The notes beneath the pieces are model-generated. The model was not told the DNA's origin. It did not search any database and worked only from the letters and a program-made list of their open reading frames with translations. From the NCBI RefSeq assembly GCF_014596475.1, contig NZ_MECJ01000007.1, positions 62,001 to 126,000 of the forward strand: a DNA stretch of 64,000 nt, given 5' to 3'. Origin of the DNA: Streptomyces sp. CBMA152. GTDB lineage: Bacteria; Actinomycetota; Actinomycetes; Streptomycetales; Streptomycetaceae. Made by a program: the position numbers and the translations under genes. Below are positions 35,712 through 44,338 of the stretch, one piece after another (position 1 is the stretch's first letter; the number at the start of each line of letters is the position of its first letter).

Positions 35712-36956
35712 ATGCCTTTTGAAGACCAGCTCGGCGAGGCGATGCGCCGCACGGGCGACAGTTTCGACCCACAGGACCGCCGCGCGCTGCTCGACCGGGG
35801 CCTGCGCAGCGGCCGCCGCCGGTTGGCACGTCGGCGGGCGGCCACGGTGACCGGGAGCGTGGTGGCACTGGCGGCGGTGGGCCTCGGCGGCGCATGGGCG
35901 GGCGGCCTGACCGACGGCTCGTCGTCCGGCTCGGGATCCGGTTCTGGCTCCGGCGCGACCGCGTCCGTGGCGGCGCCGCCGAAGACGTCGCTCCCGGACG
36001 GGGTGGTGGTCACGTCCGACCAGATGATCAAGAACCTCAAGGGGCTGCTCCCGGCCGGTAAGACCAGTCAGGAGATGGGGCAGGGCGCGGGCCCGGACGA
36101 CAAGTCCGCCATGCCCAGCGCGTCCGTCGTCCTCGACGACGGCAAGGGCGCGGCGGCCGTCGGGATCGCGCTGAGCACGGTCGACCCGGCGGGCCAGAGC
36201 GCCGCGCAGTTCGTGACCTGCCCGTCCAAGGCGATCGTGGACTACGACCAGTGCACGACCGAGGTGCTGCCGGACGGCTCCAAGTACATGTTCTTCCAGG
36301 GATACGAGTACCCCGACCGCCGCGAGGAGACCAAGAACTGGCGGGCCACGCTGCTCACGCCCAAGGGCGTACTGGTCGACGCGACTGAGTACAACGCGCC
36401 CGCCGAGAAGGGCGCGAAGATCAGCCGGGTCAGCCCGCCGCTGACCGGGGCGCAGATGAAGTCGCTGGTCACCGCCGAGGTGTGGAAGACGGTCATGGCG
36501 GGCGCGAAGGTGCCGGGCCGGGAGAAGGTGCCGAACAACGAGCCGAGTGCGGCGGCGATGCAGCGGGAGTTGGCCGCCTCGATGCCGAAGGGGCTGACCG
36601 TCGAGGACAAGGGCGGCCAGAGCGGCTACGCGTTCCTGGTCGTGAACGACGGCAAGGGCAAGAGCCTCGTCCAGATCAACGTCCAGCCCGGCATGCGCGA
36701 CCTCCCCCTCCAGGGCACGGTGTGGAACCTGCCCGACGGCACTCGGGTCGCCGAGGACCAGCGCCCGGGCGAGAAGGGCGGCGCGGGCGTGGTCTGGTGG
36801 ACGGTCGACACGGTCCGCTCGACCGGCCTGCGCGTAGTGGTCAGCGCCTTCAACACGGGCAACGAGAACTCCCCGTCCACGCGTGAGGCTCCCGCCCTGA
36901 CGATGGCGCAACTTAAGGCGATTGCCCTGGACAAGAAGTGGGCGATGCTGCGGTAG
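35712..36956 (+). CDS. Single-pass membrane protein next to an ECF sigma factor
   Basis: This 414-residue protein has a cytoplasmic N-terminus (residues 1-45) rich in Arg (RSGRRRLARRRAATVTG), one membrane helix (about residues 46-65), a Gly/Ser linker and a large extracytoplasmic domain of about 330 residues with few recognisable motifs. No zinc anti-sigma HxxxCxxC motif is seen, so an anti-sigma role is inferred only from the gene pair. It starts at ATG 35712 with AAGGAGTGGGG about 10 bases upstream. Confidence 0.72.
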   Translation: MPFEDQLGEAMRRTGDSFDPQDRRALLDRGLRSGRRRLARRRAATVTGSVVALAAVGLGGAWAGGLTDGSSSGSGSGSGSGATASVAAPPKTSLPDGVVVTSDQMIKNLKGLLPAGKTSQEMGQGAGPDDKSAMPSASVVLDDGKGAAAVGIALSTVDPAGQSAAQFVTCPSKAIVDYDQCTTEVLPDGSKYMFFQGYEYPDRREETKNWRATLLTPKGVLVDATEYNAPAEKGAKISRVSPPLTGAQMKSLVTAEVWKTVMAGAKVPGREKVPNNEPSAAAMQRELAASMPKGLTVEDKGGQSGYAFLVVNDGKGKSLVQINVQPGMRDLPLQGTVWNLPDGTRVAEDQRPGEKGGAGVVWWTVDTVRSTGLRVVVSAFNTGNENSPSTREAPALTMAQLKAIALDKKWAMLR

Positions 36957-37060
36957 GGCTGCGCCTTTGTGTGGTTTTCGTCTGCGGGCCGGTGGGGCTG
37001 GTCGCCCTTCTTTTCCCCACCCCACCCCTTCCCGAAAGCCTCCGGCGGTTGTCGGTCGGC

Positions 37061-37101
37061 TGCGGGCCGGTGGGGGCCGATCGCGCAGTTCCCCGCGCCC
37101 C
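37061..37101 (-). repeat. Dispersed intergenic repeat, copy A
   Basis: The 20-base core GGGGCGCGGGGAACTGCGCG is present on the minus strand at 37082-37101, with the GC-rich flanking arm (CCGGTGGGGGCC on the plus strand). It is one of three copies in the 379-base gap 36957-37335, which holds no gene. Confidence 0.9.
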
Positions 37102-37213
37102 TTGGGTAGTCCGCCGCAGCCGGAGAACGCGGCTCAGCCACAGTCCTTTAGGAGCGCGGGGCTGTGACATGTGCGGCTCCGCCGCGCGGGCGCGAGCAAC
37201 GTCCGGGCCCCGT

Positions 37214-37256
37214 TAGGGGCGCGGGGAACTGCGCGAGCAAGCCAGCACGGTCCGCA
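37214..37256 (+). repeat. Dispersed intergenic repeat, copy B
   Basis: The core is at 37216-37235 on the plus strand, preceded by TTA and followed by AGCAAGCCAGCACGGTCCGCA. Confidence 0.9.
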
Positions 37257-37273
37257 CTGAACCACTGGCCTGT

Positions 37274-37316
37274 TAGGGGCGCGGGGAACTGCGCGACCAG
37301 CCCCCACCGGTCCGCA
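37274..37316 (+). repeat. Dispersed intergenic repeat, copy C
   Basis: The core is at 37276-37295 on the plus strand, 60 bases after copy B in tandem orientation, and carries the fullest arm (ACCAGCCCCCACCGG, then TCCGCA). Confidence 0.9.
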
Positions 37317-37335
37317 CCCGAAGCGCCGCGCCCAC

Positions 37336-39051
37336 TCACTTCGCCTCCGAGTACCGCTCCACAACCGCCGTGGTGAACGGAAACCGCACCGGGGTGTCCC
37401 CGAAGGCGATCCGCCCAGCAAGCTCCCCCGCCGAGCGGATCGCCGTCACCACATCCGCCGCCTCTTCAAGAGGACAGTGCACGATCACCTCGTCGTGCTG
37501 GAAGAAGACCAGCTCGGCCCGCATCCCGGCGGACGCGAGCGACGCGCGGAGCGCGGCGAGCAGCAGCAGTGCCCAGTCGGCCGCGCTGCCCTGCACCACG
37601 AAGTTACGAGTGAACCGCCCCCGCGCACGCGCGTTGCTCGACGCGTACCCCGGGGTGAACTCGCCGTCCGAGGACGGCAGTTCACCCTCCTGGGGCAGCC
37701 CCGCCTCACCGTCCTCACCCGCACCGGCAGCCGGCGGGCTGGTACGGCCGAGCCACGTCCGTACGAGCCGCCCCTCCTCACCCGCCTTCGCCGCGTCGTC
37801 GACGTACGCCACGGCCTTGGGGAACCGACGCCGCAGCGCGGCGAGGTTCTTCAGGCCGTCGCCGGACGTCTGCCCGTAGATCGCACCCAGCAGCGCGAGC
37901 TTCGCGTGCTCGCGGTCGCCGGAGAACGCGCGGTCGGACAGCGACGTGTACAGGTCGCCGTCGTGACCGGCCACCTCCATCAGCCCCGGGTCGCGGGAGA
38001 TCGCGGCGAGGACGCGCGGCTCCATCTGGTCGGCGTCCGCGACCACCAGCCGCCAGCCCTCGTCGGCGACGACCGCCTGCCGTATGACCTTGGGGATCTG
38101 CAGCGCGCCCCCGCCGTTGGTGGTCCAGCGGCCGCTCACCGAGCCGCCCGGCGTGTACTCCGGGCGGAAGCGCCCGTCGCGCACCCAGTCCTGCAGCCAG
38201 CTCCAGCCGTGCGCGGTCCAGATCCGGTACAGCTTCTTGTACTCGACGAGCGGTGCGACGGCCGGATGGTCGATCTCCTCCAGGGCCCATCGTCGGGTCG
38301 AGGTGATACGGATCCCGGCCTCGGCGAACGCCTTGATGACGTCGGCCGGCAGATCGGGCCGCACCCGGCGGCCGAACGCGGCCGACACCTCGTCCGCGAG
38401 CTCGGCCAGGCGCCGGGGCTCGCCACCGCCCGCGTACCGCTCGCCGAGCAGGCCGTGCAGCATCTCGCGATGGACGTCCGCCCGCCATGGCAGGCCCGCC
38501 CGGTTCATCTCGGCCGCGACCAGCATCCCGGCGGACTCGGACGCGGTGAGCAGCCGCATCCGGCCGGGGTGCAGCGCCGCATCGTGCCGCTTCTGCTGGT
38601 CCGCGTACACCTCGACCAGCGCCTCAAGCGGCAGCCCGGTGCCGCTCGGCGGCTCGAACAGCGGGGACTGGCGGCCGGGCTCGGCGGCGCGGGCGGGGGG
38701 ATCGGGCGGCACCGGGAGGCGGTGCAGCCGGGCCCACGCGGCCGCCGCCGAACGCGGCTCGCCGAGGCGTCCCTCGTGGCCCAGGAGCAGCAGCTCCGCG
38801 TCCTCGATGTCGTAGCACCGCTCGACGCGCACGCCCGCGGCGAGCAGGCGCGGGTAGATGTCGGCGGTCGACCGCCACACCCACCGCGTCACCTCGGGCC
38901 GCCCCCGCACGGCGGCGGCCAGCTCGCCCTCGTGCACCACGGCCCCTTCGGGCAGCCCGTCCCGCCCGAGGGCGACGAGCCGCGCGCCGCCGTCCTCGGT
39001 GGGGTCGATTGCCCACTTTCCGTCCACGAGTGCGAGTGTGACACCGGGCAC
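37336..39051 (-). CDS. Stand-alone family A DNA polymerase (PolA-like)
   Basis: This 571-residue protein has a family A polymerase domain: motif A DADQMEPRVLAA (catalytic Asp339), motif B REHAKLALLGAIYGQTSGDG and motif C QHDEVIVHC (His519-Asp520-Glu521). It has no 5' nuclease domain, and I see no DxE exonuclease motif in the N-terminal 200 residues although homologues are annotated as 3'-5' exonuclease/polymerase. It is probably an accessory repair polymerase besides PolA. GTG 39051 opens the conserved VTLALVDGKWA region; the longer frame to 39147 would overlap the divergent gene. Confidence 0.88.
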   Translation of the reverse strand: MPGVTLALVDGKWAIDPTEDGGARLVALGRDGLPEGAVVHEGELAAAVRGRPEVTRWVWRSTADIYPRLLAAGVRVERCYDIEDAELLLLGHEGRLGEPRSAAAAWARLHRLPVPPDPPARAAEPGRQSPLFEPPSGTGLPLEALVEVYADQQKRHDAALHPGRMRLLTASESAGMLVAAEMNRAGLPWRADVHREMLHGLLGERYAGGGEPRRLAELADEVSAAFGRRVRPDLPADVIKAFAEAGIRITSTRRWALEEIDHPAVAPLVEYKKLYRIWTAHGWSWLQDWVRDGRFRPEYTPGGSVSGRWTTNGGGALQIPKVIRQAVVADEGWRLVVADADQMEPRVLAAISRDPGLMEVAGHDGDLYTSLSDRAFSGDREHAKLALLGAIYGQTSGDGLKNLAALRRRFPKAVAYVDDAAKAGEEGRLVRTWLGRTSPPAAGAGEDGEAGLPQEGELPSSDGEFTPGYASSNARARGRFTRNFVVQGSAADWALLLLAALRASLASAGMRAELVFFQHDEVIVHCPLEEAADVVTAIRSAGELAGRIAFGDTPVRFPFTTAVVERYSEAK

Positions 39052-39104
39052 TGACAATGCCCTGGTGAGCGCGGCGCGCACGGATACGCAAGGGAGACAC
39101 TTCG

Positions 39105-40271
39105 ATGCCAGCGGGGCACGCGGGGAACACGACGGTCGAGCGGGCACTGGCCGCCGCGCTGTACGCGGAGACGGACGCGGGCCTCGACACGGGCGCGTCG
39201 TTGCTGGCCGCGGACCCGTCGTCGGACACGGAACTCGCCCTGCGCGGACAGGAGTTGATCGAGGGGGTGTGGGGGAGGGGCTGGCAGCCGGCGGATGTGA
39301 TCCGTATGGTCCGCCGCGAACTCGAGGAGCCGCACGTACGGCTGGCGGGCGAGCTCGTACGCGTACAGCTGAAGCGGTACGAGCAGCTGCCGCCGCGCTG
39401 GCGGGAGCAGGTGGACGCGCTCGGGGAGCCGGAGCCGTCCGGTCGGGCGGAGGACCGCTTCACGCGCGCGACGACCGTCCTGGAGCTGTACCGGCTGCTG
39501 CTGCGGCTGCCCGCGATCGAGCCGGTGGGGCCGGTGCCGGGCGCCACCGTGCACGCGCCGCCGCCGCACGGCGAGCCGAAGGCGCTGACGCGGATCCGGG
39601 CGCTGCTGGTCAAGGCGGAACGGACCGAGTTCCCGGACGAGGCGGAGGCGCTGAGCGCCAAGGCGCAGGAGCTGATGGCGCTGCACAGCATCGACGAGGC
39701 GGTGCTGGCGGCGGGCGGGCGGCGCGCGGACGGGCCGGGGGCGTGCCGGATCGGGGTGGACGCGCCGTACGAGACGTCCAAGGCGATCCTGCTCGACGCG
39801 GTCGCCTCCGCCAACCACTGCCGCGCGGTGTGGAACGGCGACCTCGGCTTCTCCACGGTCGTCGGCTTCGAGCCGGACCTGGAGGCGGTGGAACTGCTCT
39901 ACACCTCGCTGCTGGTGCAGGGTACGGCGGCGATGACGCGCGCGGAGGCCGCGCAGCGGGCGGGTGGTCGTAAGCGCACGAAAACGTTCCGGCAGTCCTT
40001 CCTGCTGGCGTACGCCCACCGCCTGGGCGACCTGCTCGCGGCCACGGCCCGCTCGGTCGAATCTGCCGCCGAGGCCGCCGACGACAGCCTCCTCCCGGTC
40101 CTCGCCACGCGCGCGGTGGCGGTCTCCGACCGCACGGACGAGATGTTTCCGCGGACGGTACGGACGCGGGTGCGGGGCGCTTGGGACGAGGCGGGGTGGC
40201 AGGACGGCGTCGCCGCCGCCGACCGCGCGCACCGCTCCCCGGGCCGTGGCGCGCTGCCCCCAGCGGGGTGA
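39105..40271 (+). CDS. DUF2786-domain protein
   Basis: This 388-residue soluble protein has a DUF2786 segment RIRALLVKAERTEFPDEAEALSAKAQELMALHSID (about residues 165-200), found in actinobacterial proteins and phage-like anti-restriction proteins. Its C-terminal half contains a Lys/Arg patch (GGRKRTKTFRQSF). Function is unknown. It is divergent from the polymerase, 53 bases apart, and both may respond to DNA stress. ATG 39105 has AAGGGAGA upstream. Its last residues are Pro/Gly-rich and a stem-loop follows. Confidence 0.82.
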   Translation: MPAGHAGNTTVERALAAALYAETDAGLDTGASLLAADPSSDTELALRGQELIEGVWGRGWQPADVIRMVRRELEEPHVRLAGELVRVQLKRYEQLPPRWREQVDALGEPEPSGRAEDRFTRATTVLELYRLLLRLPAIEPVGPVPGATVHAPPPHGEPKALTRIRALLVKAERTEFPDEAEALSAKAQELMALHSIDEAVLAAGGRRADGPGACRIGVDAPYETSKAILLDAVASANHCRAVWNGDLGFSTVVGFEPDLEAVELLYTSLLVQGTAAMTRAEAAQRAGGRKRTKTFRQSFLLAYAHRLGDLLAATARSVESAAEAADDSLLPVLATRAVAVSDRTDEMFPRTVRTRVRGAWDEAGWQDGVAAADRAHRSPGRGALPPAG

Positions 40272-40280
40272 CGCCCACAA

Positions 40281-40297
40281 TCGGGGCTGCGCCCCGA
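40281..40297 (+). terminator. Stem-loop after the DUF2786 gene
   Basis: TCGGGGC pairs with GCCCCGA around a TGC loop, nine bases after the stop. No U-run follows directly, although CCCCCGTTTTC comes shortly after. Confidence 0.6.
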
Positions 40298-40309
40298 CCC
40301 CCGTTTTCG

Positions 40310-40354
40310 TCTGCGGACCGACTTGGGTTGCTCGCGCAGTTCCCCGCGCCCCTA
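40310..40354 (-). repeat. Dispersed intergenic repeat, copy D
   Basis: The core is on the minus strand at 40333-40352. It is followed by CCCCTAGGGG at 40357-40366, a perfect palindrome just upstream of the next promoter. Confidence 0.88.
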
Positions 40355-40385
40355 ACCCCCTAGGGGTGGGGTGGGGGATTTGTCC

Positions 40386-40391
40386 TAGGCT
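40386..40391 (+). promoter_or_regulatory. Leaderless -10 element of the FUSC gene
   Basis: TAGGCT is followed by six bases and the ATG at 40398, without a ribosome site. Confidence 0.6.
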
Positions 40392-40397
40392 CGGGGC

Positions 40398-42482
40398 ATG
40401 AGCTGGCTCCGGTCACTGAAGCACACCGCCCGCTCGGGCCTGACCGTGGAGCGCAGGCGCCTGGAGCCCGCCATCGCCCTGCGCGGGGCCGCAGGACTCG
40501 CCCTAGTCGTCGGGGTCAGCCTCGCACTGCTCGGCCCCACCGCCGCCGTCAGCTCCGCCTTCGGCGCCTACCAGGCAGCCATCGCCACCTTCCAGAGGAG
40601 CTGGCGCCCCAGGCCCGTACTCGCGCTCGCCTCCGGCGCCAGCCTCGCGATCTCCACCTTCCTCGGCTACCTCGTCGGCGCCCACTCCCCGTTCTTCCTG
40701 CTCCTGCTCGCCGCGTGGACGTTCGTGTCGGGACTGGCCTGGGCCGTCGGCCCGACCGCCGGCATCATCGCGTCCTCGAACGTCGCGATCATGCTGGTCA
40801 CCGTCACCCTCCCCACCGACCTCGCCGCCGCAGCGGGCCACGCCGCGATGATCGCGGTCGGCGGGATCGTCCAGGCGGCGCTCATCGTGCTGGTGCCCGT
40901 ACGCCGCTGGGGCGCCCAGCGCGACGCGCTCGCCGACGCCCTCGCCGCCGAGGCCGACTACGCGCGCCGGCTCAGACACGACCCGCGCGCCCCCTTCGAC
41001 CCCGAGCCCCTGATGACCGCGCGCCTCGCCGCCGCCGTCACGCCTCGCGAGGCCCGTCGCCGCCCGGCCCAGCTGCACGGCACGCGCGGGGTCGCCGAGC
41101 GCATCCGCCCGGTCCTGGCCTCGCTCGCCGACCCCGCGCTCGGCGTGCCGGAGGAGGGCCCCGAGCGCGACCGGGTGCGCGAACTGCTCGGCGCCGCCGC
41201 CTCCGTGCTCGACGCGGCCGCCCGCGCCATCCGGCACGGCGTGGCCGTCGACATCCCCGCCCCCGCCGAGGCCGCGCTGCGTACGCCCGACACCGGCGCG
41301 ATCCTCTCCGGTCCCGCGTACCGCGCGGCCACCCGCCTGACCGCGCTCCTGAAAGACGTCGTGGAGACGGCCGCGGGCACCGGCGGCGCCGGGTCCGAGC
41401 CGCTGCTGCGGCCCACTCTGCCCCGACTGATCCCGCTCGCCCTGCGCACGATGCGCACCGAGTGCGGCCGTCGCGACTCCCCGGTCTTCCGGCACGCGGT
41501 GCGCGTCACCGCGGTCGCCGCCGCCGGCTACCTGCTCGCCAAGACCCTGCCGCTGGGCCACGGTTACTGGGCGCCGATGGCTTCGGTCATGGTGATGCGC
41601 CCGGACTTCTCCCAGACGTACGAGCGCGCCGTCGCCCGCTTCGGCGGCACCCTCGTCGGCGTCGCCCTGGCCACCGGGATAGTGCGCCTCACCCACCCCG
41701 GCACCGCGCTCTCCGCCGCCCTCGCGGTGCTCTGCGCGTTCCTGATGTACCTGCTGATGCGTACGGGATACGCGGCGGCCAGCGCCTGCGTCTCCGCGTA
41801 CGTCGTCTTCCTGCTCGGCATGGGCGGGCTGCGGTGGACGCAGACCGTGCCCGACCGTGTGCTGCTCACCCTGCTCGGCGGGCTGCTCGCGATGGTCGCG
41901 TACGCCCTCTACCCGGCCTGGGAGACGCCCAGGCTGCGCACCCGGCTCGCCGACTGGCTGGCCGCCTGCGGGCGTTACGCAGCCGCCGTCGTCACCCGGT
42001 ACGCCGACCCCGCGGCCCCCGCCGACGAGGTGCGCCGCGCGCTGCTCGCCACCCGCGCGGCCCGCCTCGCCTGGCAGGAGGCGCACGACCGCGCCACCCA
42101 CGAGCCCGTACGCCACCGGGGCCTGTCGCGCGCCGCCGCCGACGAGGCCGCGCACGCGGTGAGCCAGCTCGGCCGGATCGCGATGCTGATGGAGGCGCAT
42201 GTGCCCGAGAGGGGCGCGACCCCGGTCCCGGCCGCCGCCGCGTACGCCGGGGCGCTGCGCCGCGCCACCGAGCGGGGCGCGAAGGCGGTACGCGAGCGCC
42301 GCGTCCCGGACTGGGACGAGGTCGAGCAGGCGCTGGCGGCCTGGGACGGGGAGGGAGTGCCCGATCGCGTCGTACGCAAGGGAGCGGGGCTGCTGCTCCG
42401 CTCCCTCGACGACTTCTCCGAAGCGCTCACCGCGCCCGCCCCGCCGATGTCCGTCAAGGACGCCGAACCGGCCGGCGGTTAG
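40398..42482 (+). CDS. FUSC-family inner membrane protein
   Basis: This 694-residue protein has two blocks of about five to six membrane helices (about residues 20-160 and 360-510) separated and followed by soluble helical domains, the fold of FUSC/YccS and aromatic acid exporter-like proteins. The second block carries LAKTLPLGHGYWAPMASVMVMRPDFSQTYERAVARFGGTLVG, which contains the conserved FUSC signature. It likely exports an organic anion or hydroxylated aromatic compound. Its stop codon TAG is formed by the TA target site plus the first base of the MITE; the uninterrupted sequence would give the same stop, so the protein is not changed. Confidence 0.88.
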   Translation: MSWLRSLKHTARSGLTVERRRLEPAIALRGAAGLALVVGVSLALLGPTAAVSSAFGAYQAAIATFQRSWRPRPVLALASGASLAISTFLGYLVGAHSPFFLLLLAAWTFVSGLAWAVGPTAGIIASSNVAIMLVTVTLPTDLAAAAGHAAMIAVGGIVQAALIVLVPVRRWGAQRDALADALAAEADYARRLRHDPRAPFDPEPLMTARLAAAVTPREARRRPAQLHGTRGVAERIRPVLASLADPALGVPEEGPERDRVRELLGAAASVLDAAARAIRHGVAVDIPAPAEAALRTPDTGAILSGPAYRAATRLTALLKDVVETAAGTGGAGSEPLLRPTLPRLIPLALRTMRTECGRRDSPVFRHAVRVTAVAAAGYLLAKTLPLGHGYWAPMASVMVMRPDFSQTYERAVARFGGTLVGVALATGIVRLTHPGTALSAALAVLCAFLMYLLMRTGYAAASACVSAYVVFLLGMGGLRWTQTVPDRVLLTLLGGLLAMVAYALYPAWETPRLRTRLADWLAACGRYAAAVVTRYADPAAPADEVRRALLATRAARLAWQEAHDRATHEPVRHRGLSRAAADEAAHAVSQLGRIAMLMEAHVPERGATPVPAAAAYAGALRRATERGAKAVRERRVPDWDEVEQALAAWDGEGVPDRVVRKGAGLLLRSLDDFSEALTAPAPPMSVKDAEPAGG

Positions 42483-42670
42483 GGCCTGTCCGGTGGATCT
42501 TGCCTGGGACGCGCGGGGCTGGCACGCACATCTGCTGCGTTGTCGTCGGTTGCCGACGCTCCGCGTCGACGCCCTCCTCCGCCTTGCAGCTGCACGCACC
42601 AGCCCCCCGCTCACCAGCACCGAAAGGGCCTCCGGGACCGCAGGCGGCCAGATCCACCGGACAGACCCTA
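42480..42670. mobile_element. 187-bp MITE with 19-bp terminal inverted repeats and TA duplication
   Basis: The ends GGGCCTGTCCGGTGGATCT (42482-42500) and 42650-42668 are inverted copies with one mismatch. TA flanks both sides (42480-42481 and 42669-42670). The interior codes for nothing and contains a short GTCGTCGGTTGCCGACG palindrome. TA duplication fits IS630/Tc1-mariner or some IS5-type transposases. It sits exactly between two convergent genes. Confidence 0.85.
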
Positions 42671-42672
42671 GG

Positions 42673-43173
42673 TCAGGGCTTCGGCAGCCCGGTCGTCGGC
42701 ACGCTCGTCGGGAACTTGCCGTCGAGCGCCGACTTGGCGAACTTGTCCGTCGTCCCGCTCTCCCACTTCACGGTGAGCGTCTTGCCGTCCGCGCTCAGCG
42801 TGGGCATGCCCGCGACGCGGTCGGTGTTGCCGTCCGCGCACTTGAGCTCGATCATCGCCATGCCGTTGTCGTTGACCTTGCCGGTGCACGTGTGCTCGCC
42901 GCCGAGCGCCACGGTCGTCCCGCTGATCACCAGCGCGGTGGGCTTGCCATTGGCGATGGTCGCCCACGCCCCGGCGATGTCCTTGGCGCTCACCTTGGCG
43001 CTGTCGCCGCCGCTCTGCCCGCCGCCGTTGCCGGGGCTCGCGCTCTGCGCGCCGCCACCGGTGTTCTTGTCCTTGGACTTGTCGCCGCCGCTGTCGGAGC
43101 TGGAGCACCCGGCCAGGGCGAGACAGGCGGCGAGGGCCACGGCGCCCGCCCCGGTACGTACATGCCTGCGCAC
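42673..43173 (-). CDS. Small secreted lipoprotein, unknown
   Basis: This 166-residue protein has a signal peptide with lipobox LAGC (Cys at about residue 23), a Gly/Ser/Asp-rich linker, and a compact C-terminal beta domain (about residues 65-160) with two cysteines (HTCTG and LKCAD) that may form a disulfide. ATG 43173 follows GGGGATT. The stop lies three bases from the MITE target site. No catalytic motif is seen. Confidence 0.8.
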   Translation of the reverse strand: MRRHVRTGAGAVALAACLALAGCSSSDSGGDKSKDKNTGGGAQSASPGNGGGQSGGDSAKVSAKDIAGAWATIANGKPTALVISGTTVALGGEHTCTGKVNDNGMAMIELKCADGNTDRVAGMPTLSADGKTLTVKWESGTTDKFAKSALDGKFPTSVPTTGLPKP

Positions 43174-43479
43174 TGCGAAATCCCCTTGCTTCCACGCTTC
43201 CCGGACCGCGACAAGCTACCAGCCAGTGGCCTTCACCACGTTGCCGCCGCCATCGCCCATTGGTTTGAACCAGAGTTGCCCGCCAGGCGTCTCTTCTGTG
43301 GGGGGAGGGCCCGTGCCCGTACGCCGTGGACGTGCCCCGGAGCGTACGGAAACGACTGTAACGGCCCGAGCACCCCGCGTGCACGTGCATATGCTCATGC
43401 AGGCGCACATGAACACGGCTATGATCCGGGGCAGTTGACCTTTCACAGATGCACGTCTGCACATCCCCCGGGAGCGACC
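43174..43479. promoter_or_regulatory. Control region with palindrome TGCACGTGCA
   Basis: This 306-base gap separates a divergent lipoprotein gene and the DUF397 gene. It holds TGCACGTGCA at 43380-43389, followed by ATATGCTCATGCAGGCGCACATG, and a looser TGCACGTCTGCA at 43449-43460. The same 10-mer recurs in the divergent region at 44488-44497, so it is a candidate operator. Confidence 0.5.
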
Positions 43480-43719
43480 TTGCACCACGCGTACAACGGC
43501 ATGGCGGCAACAGAGCTTCAGGGTGTCGTCTGGCAGAAGAGCCGGCACAGCAACTCCCAGGGGACCTGTGTGGAGTTCGCCAGACTGCCGGGCGGAAGGG
43601 TCGCCGTCCGCAACTCGACGTTTCCGGACGGACCCGCGCTGGTCTACACCCGGGCGGAGATCGAGGCGATGCTGCTCGGCATCAAGGACGGCGAGTTCGA
43701 CCACTTGATCGTGGACTGA
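43480..43719 (+). CDS. DUF397 small protein of a WhiJ/AbaA-type cluster
   Basis: This 79-residue protein has the DUF397 pattern VVWQKSRHSNSQGTCVEFARL, VAVRNSTFPDGPALVYTRAEIEAML and a C-terminal KDGEFDHL. Such proteins are encoded beside an HTH/DUF5753 regulator and an HATPase protein in streptomycete development loci such as whiJ and abaA, where they antagonise the regulator. I prefer TTG 43480 with GGGAG five bases upstream; ATG 43501 is the alternative and lacks a ribosome site. Confidence 0.87.
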   Translation: MHHAYNGMAATELQGVVWQKSRHSNSQGTCVEFARLPGGRVAVRNSTFPDGPALVYTRAEIEAMLLGIKDGEFDHLIVD

Positions 43720-43785
43720 GTGGACTGAGTGGACTGAACTGAATGGGCTGATCAGCCGCTACGAATGACCCGTAAGAAGCAGAGA

Positions 43786-43815
43786 AACCGGCCGCCCCGC
43801 GTCGGACGGCCGGTT
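43786..43815. terminator. Bidirectional terminator between convergent genes
   Basis: AACCGGCCG and CGGCCGGTT pair perfectly across a 12-base loop between the stop of the DUF397 gene and that of the minus-strand ATPase gene. Confidence 0.75.
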
Positions 43816-43834
43816 CAGTCGGTATGCCGCGGTC

Positions 43835-44338
43835 TCAGTCGACCGGTTGGAGCCGGAACAAGGCCCAGACCACCTTGCCGCTCAGCGTGCCGGTGAGCGG
43901 GTGCCAGCCCCAGGAGTCGCTGAACGAGTCCACCAGGAACAGGCCGCGCCCCGACTCCGCGTCGCAGTCGTCCGAGCCGGGCGAGGACGGGCTGTCCACA
44001 CTGGGGTCGCGCACCGCGCACACCAGCCGGCTCGTCCAGCGCATCAAGTGCAGCCGCACGGGCGGCGCGTCCGACTCGCGGGCGGTGTCGGCGGGCAGCG
44101 CGTGGCGCAGGGCGTTGGTGACGAGTTCCGAGACGACCAGGGCCACTTCGTCGAACCGCTCCGAGAGATCCCACTGGCCGAGGGTCTTCTTGGTGAACTG
44201 CCTGGCTCCGCGCACCGCTTCATAGCGGGCGGGCAGCGCACACGAGGCGGAACTGGCCACGGCGGACGGGTCGATGGGCGGGAGGGCATGCCTTAAAGGC
44301 TCCAACGGCTCCAGCATGGTCGATCCATTCGTCCCCAT
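43835..44338 (-). CDS. RsbW-like HATPase_c regulatory protein
   Basis: This 167-residue protein has the anti-sigma/HATPase_c fold: DEVALVVSELVTNALRHA (N box), AVRDPS, a deleted lid rich in Ser/Asp, then ESGRGLFLVDSFSDSWGW (G box). In WhiJ/AbaA-type clusters this ATPase partners a regulator and a DUF397 protein. I chose ATG 44338 because GGGAG lies eight bases upstream; the longer frame to 44434 has a poor codon profile and no site. Whether it binds a sigma factor is unknown. Confidence 0.87.
   Translation of the reverse strand: MGTNGSTMLEPLEPLRHALPPIDPSAVASSASCALPARYEAVRGARQFTKKTLGQWDLSERFDEVALVVSELVTNALRHALPADTARESDAPPVRLHLMRWTSRLVCAVRDPSVDSPSSPGSDDCDAESGRGLFLVDSFSDSWGWHPLTGTLSGKVVWALFRLQPVD

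Noticed and set aside
37140..37420. Short ORFs running through the dispersed repeats
   Set aside because: Their translations (GAGNCA, RAVPRAP) are just the repeat read in frame.
40715..43438. Plus-strand 907-codon frame over FUSC, the MITE and a lipoprotein
   Set aside because: It is Arg/Pro-rich, overlaps three real features and has no motif.
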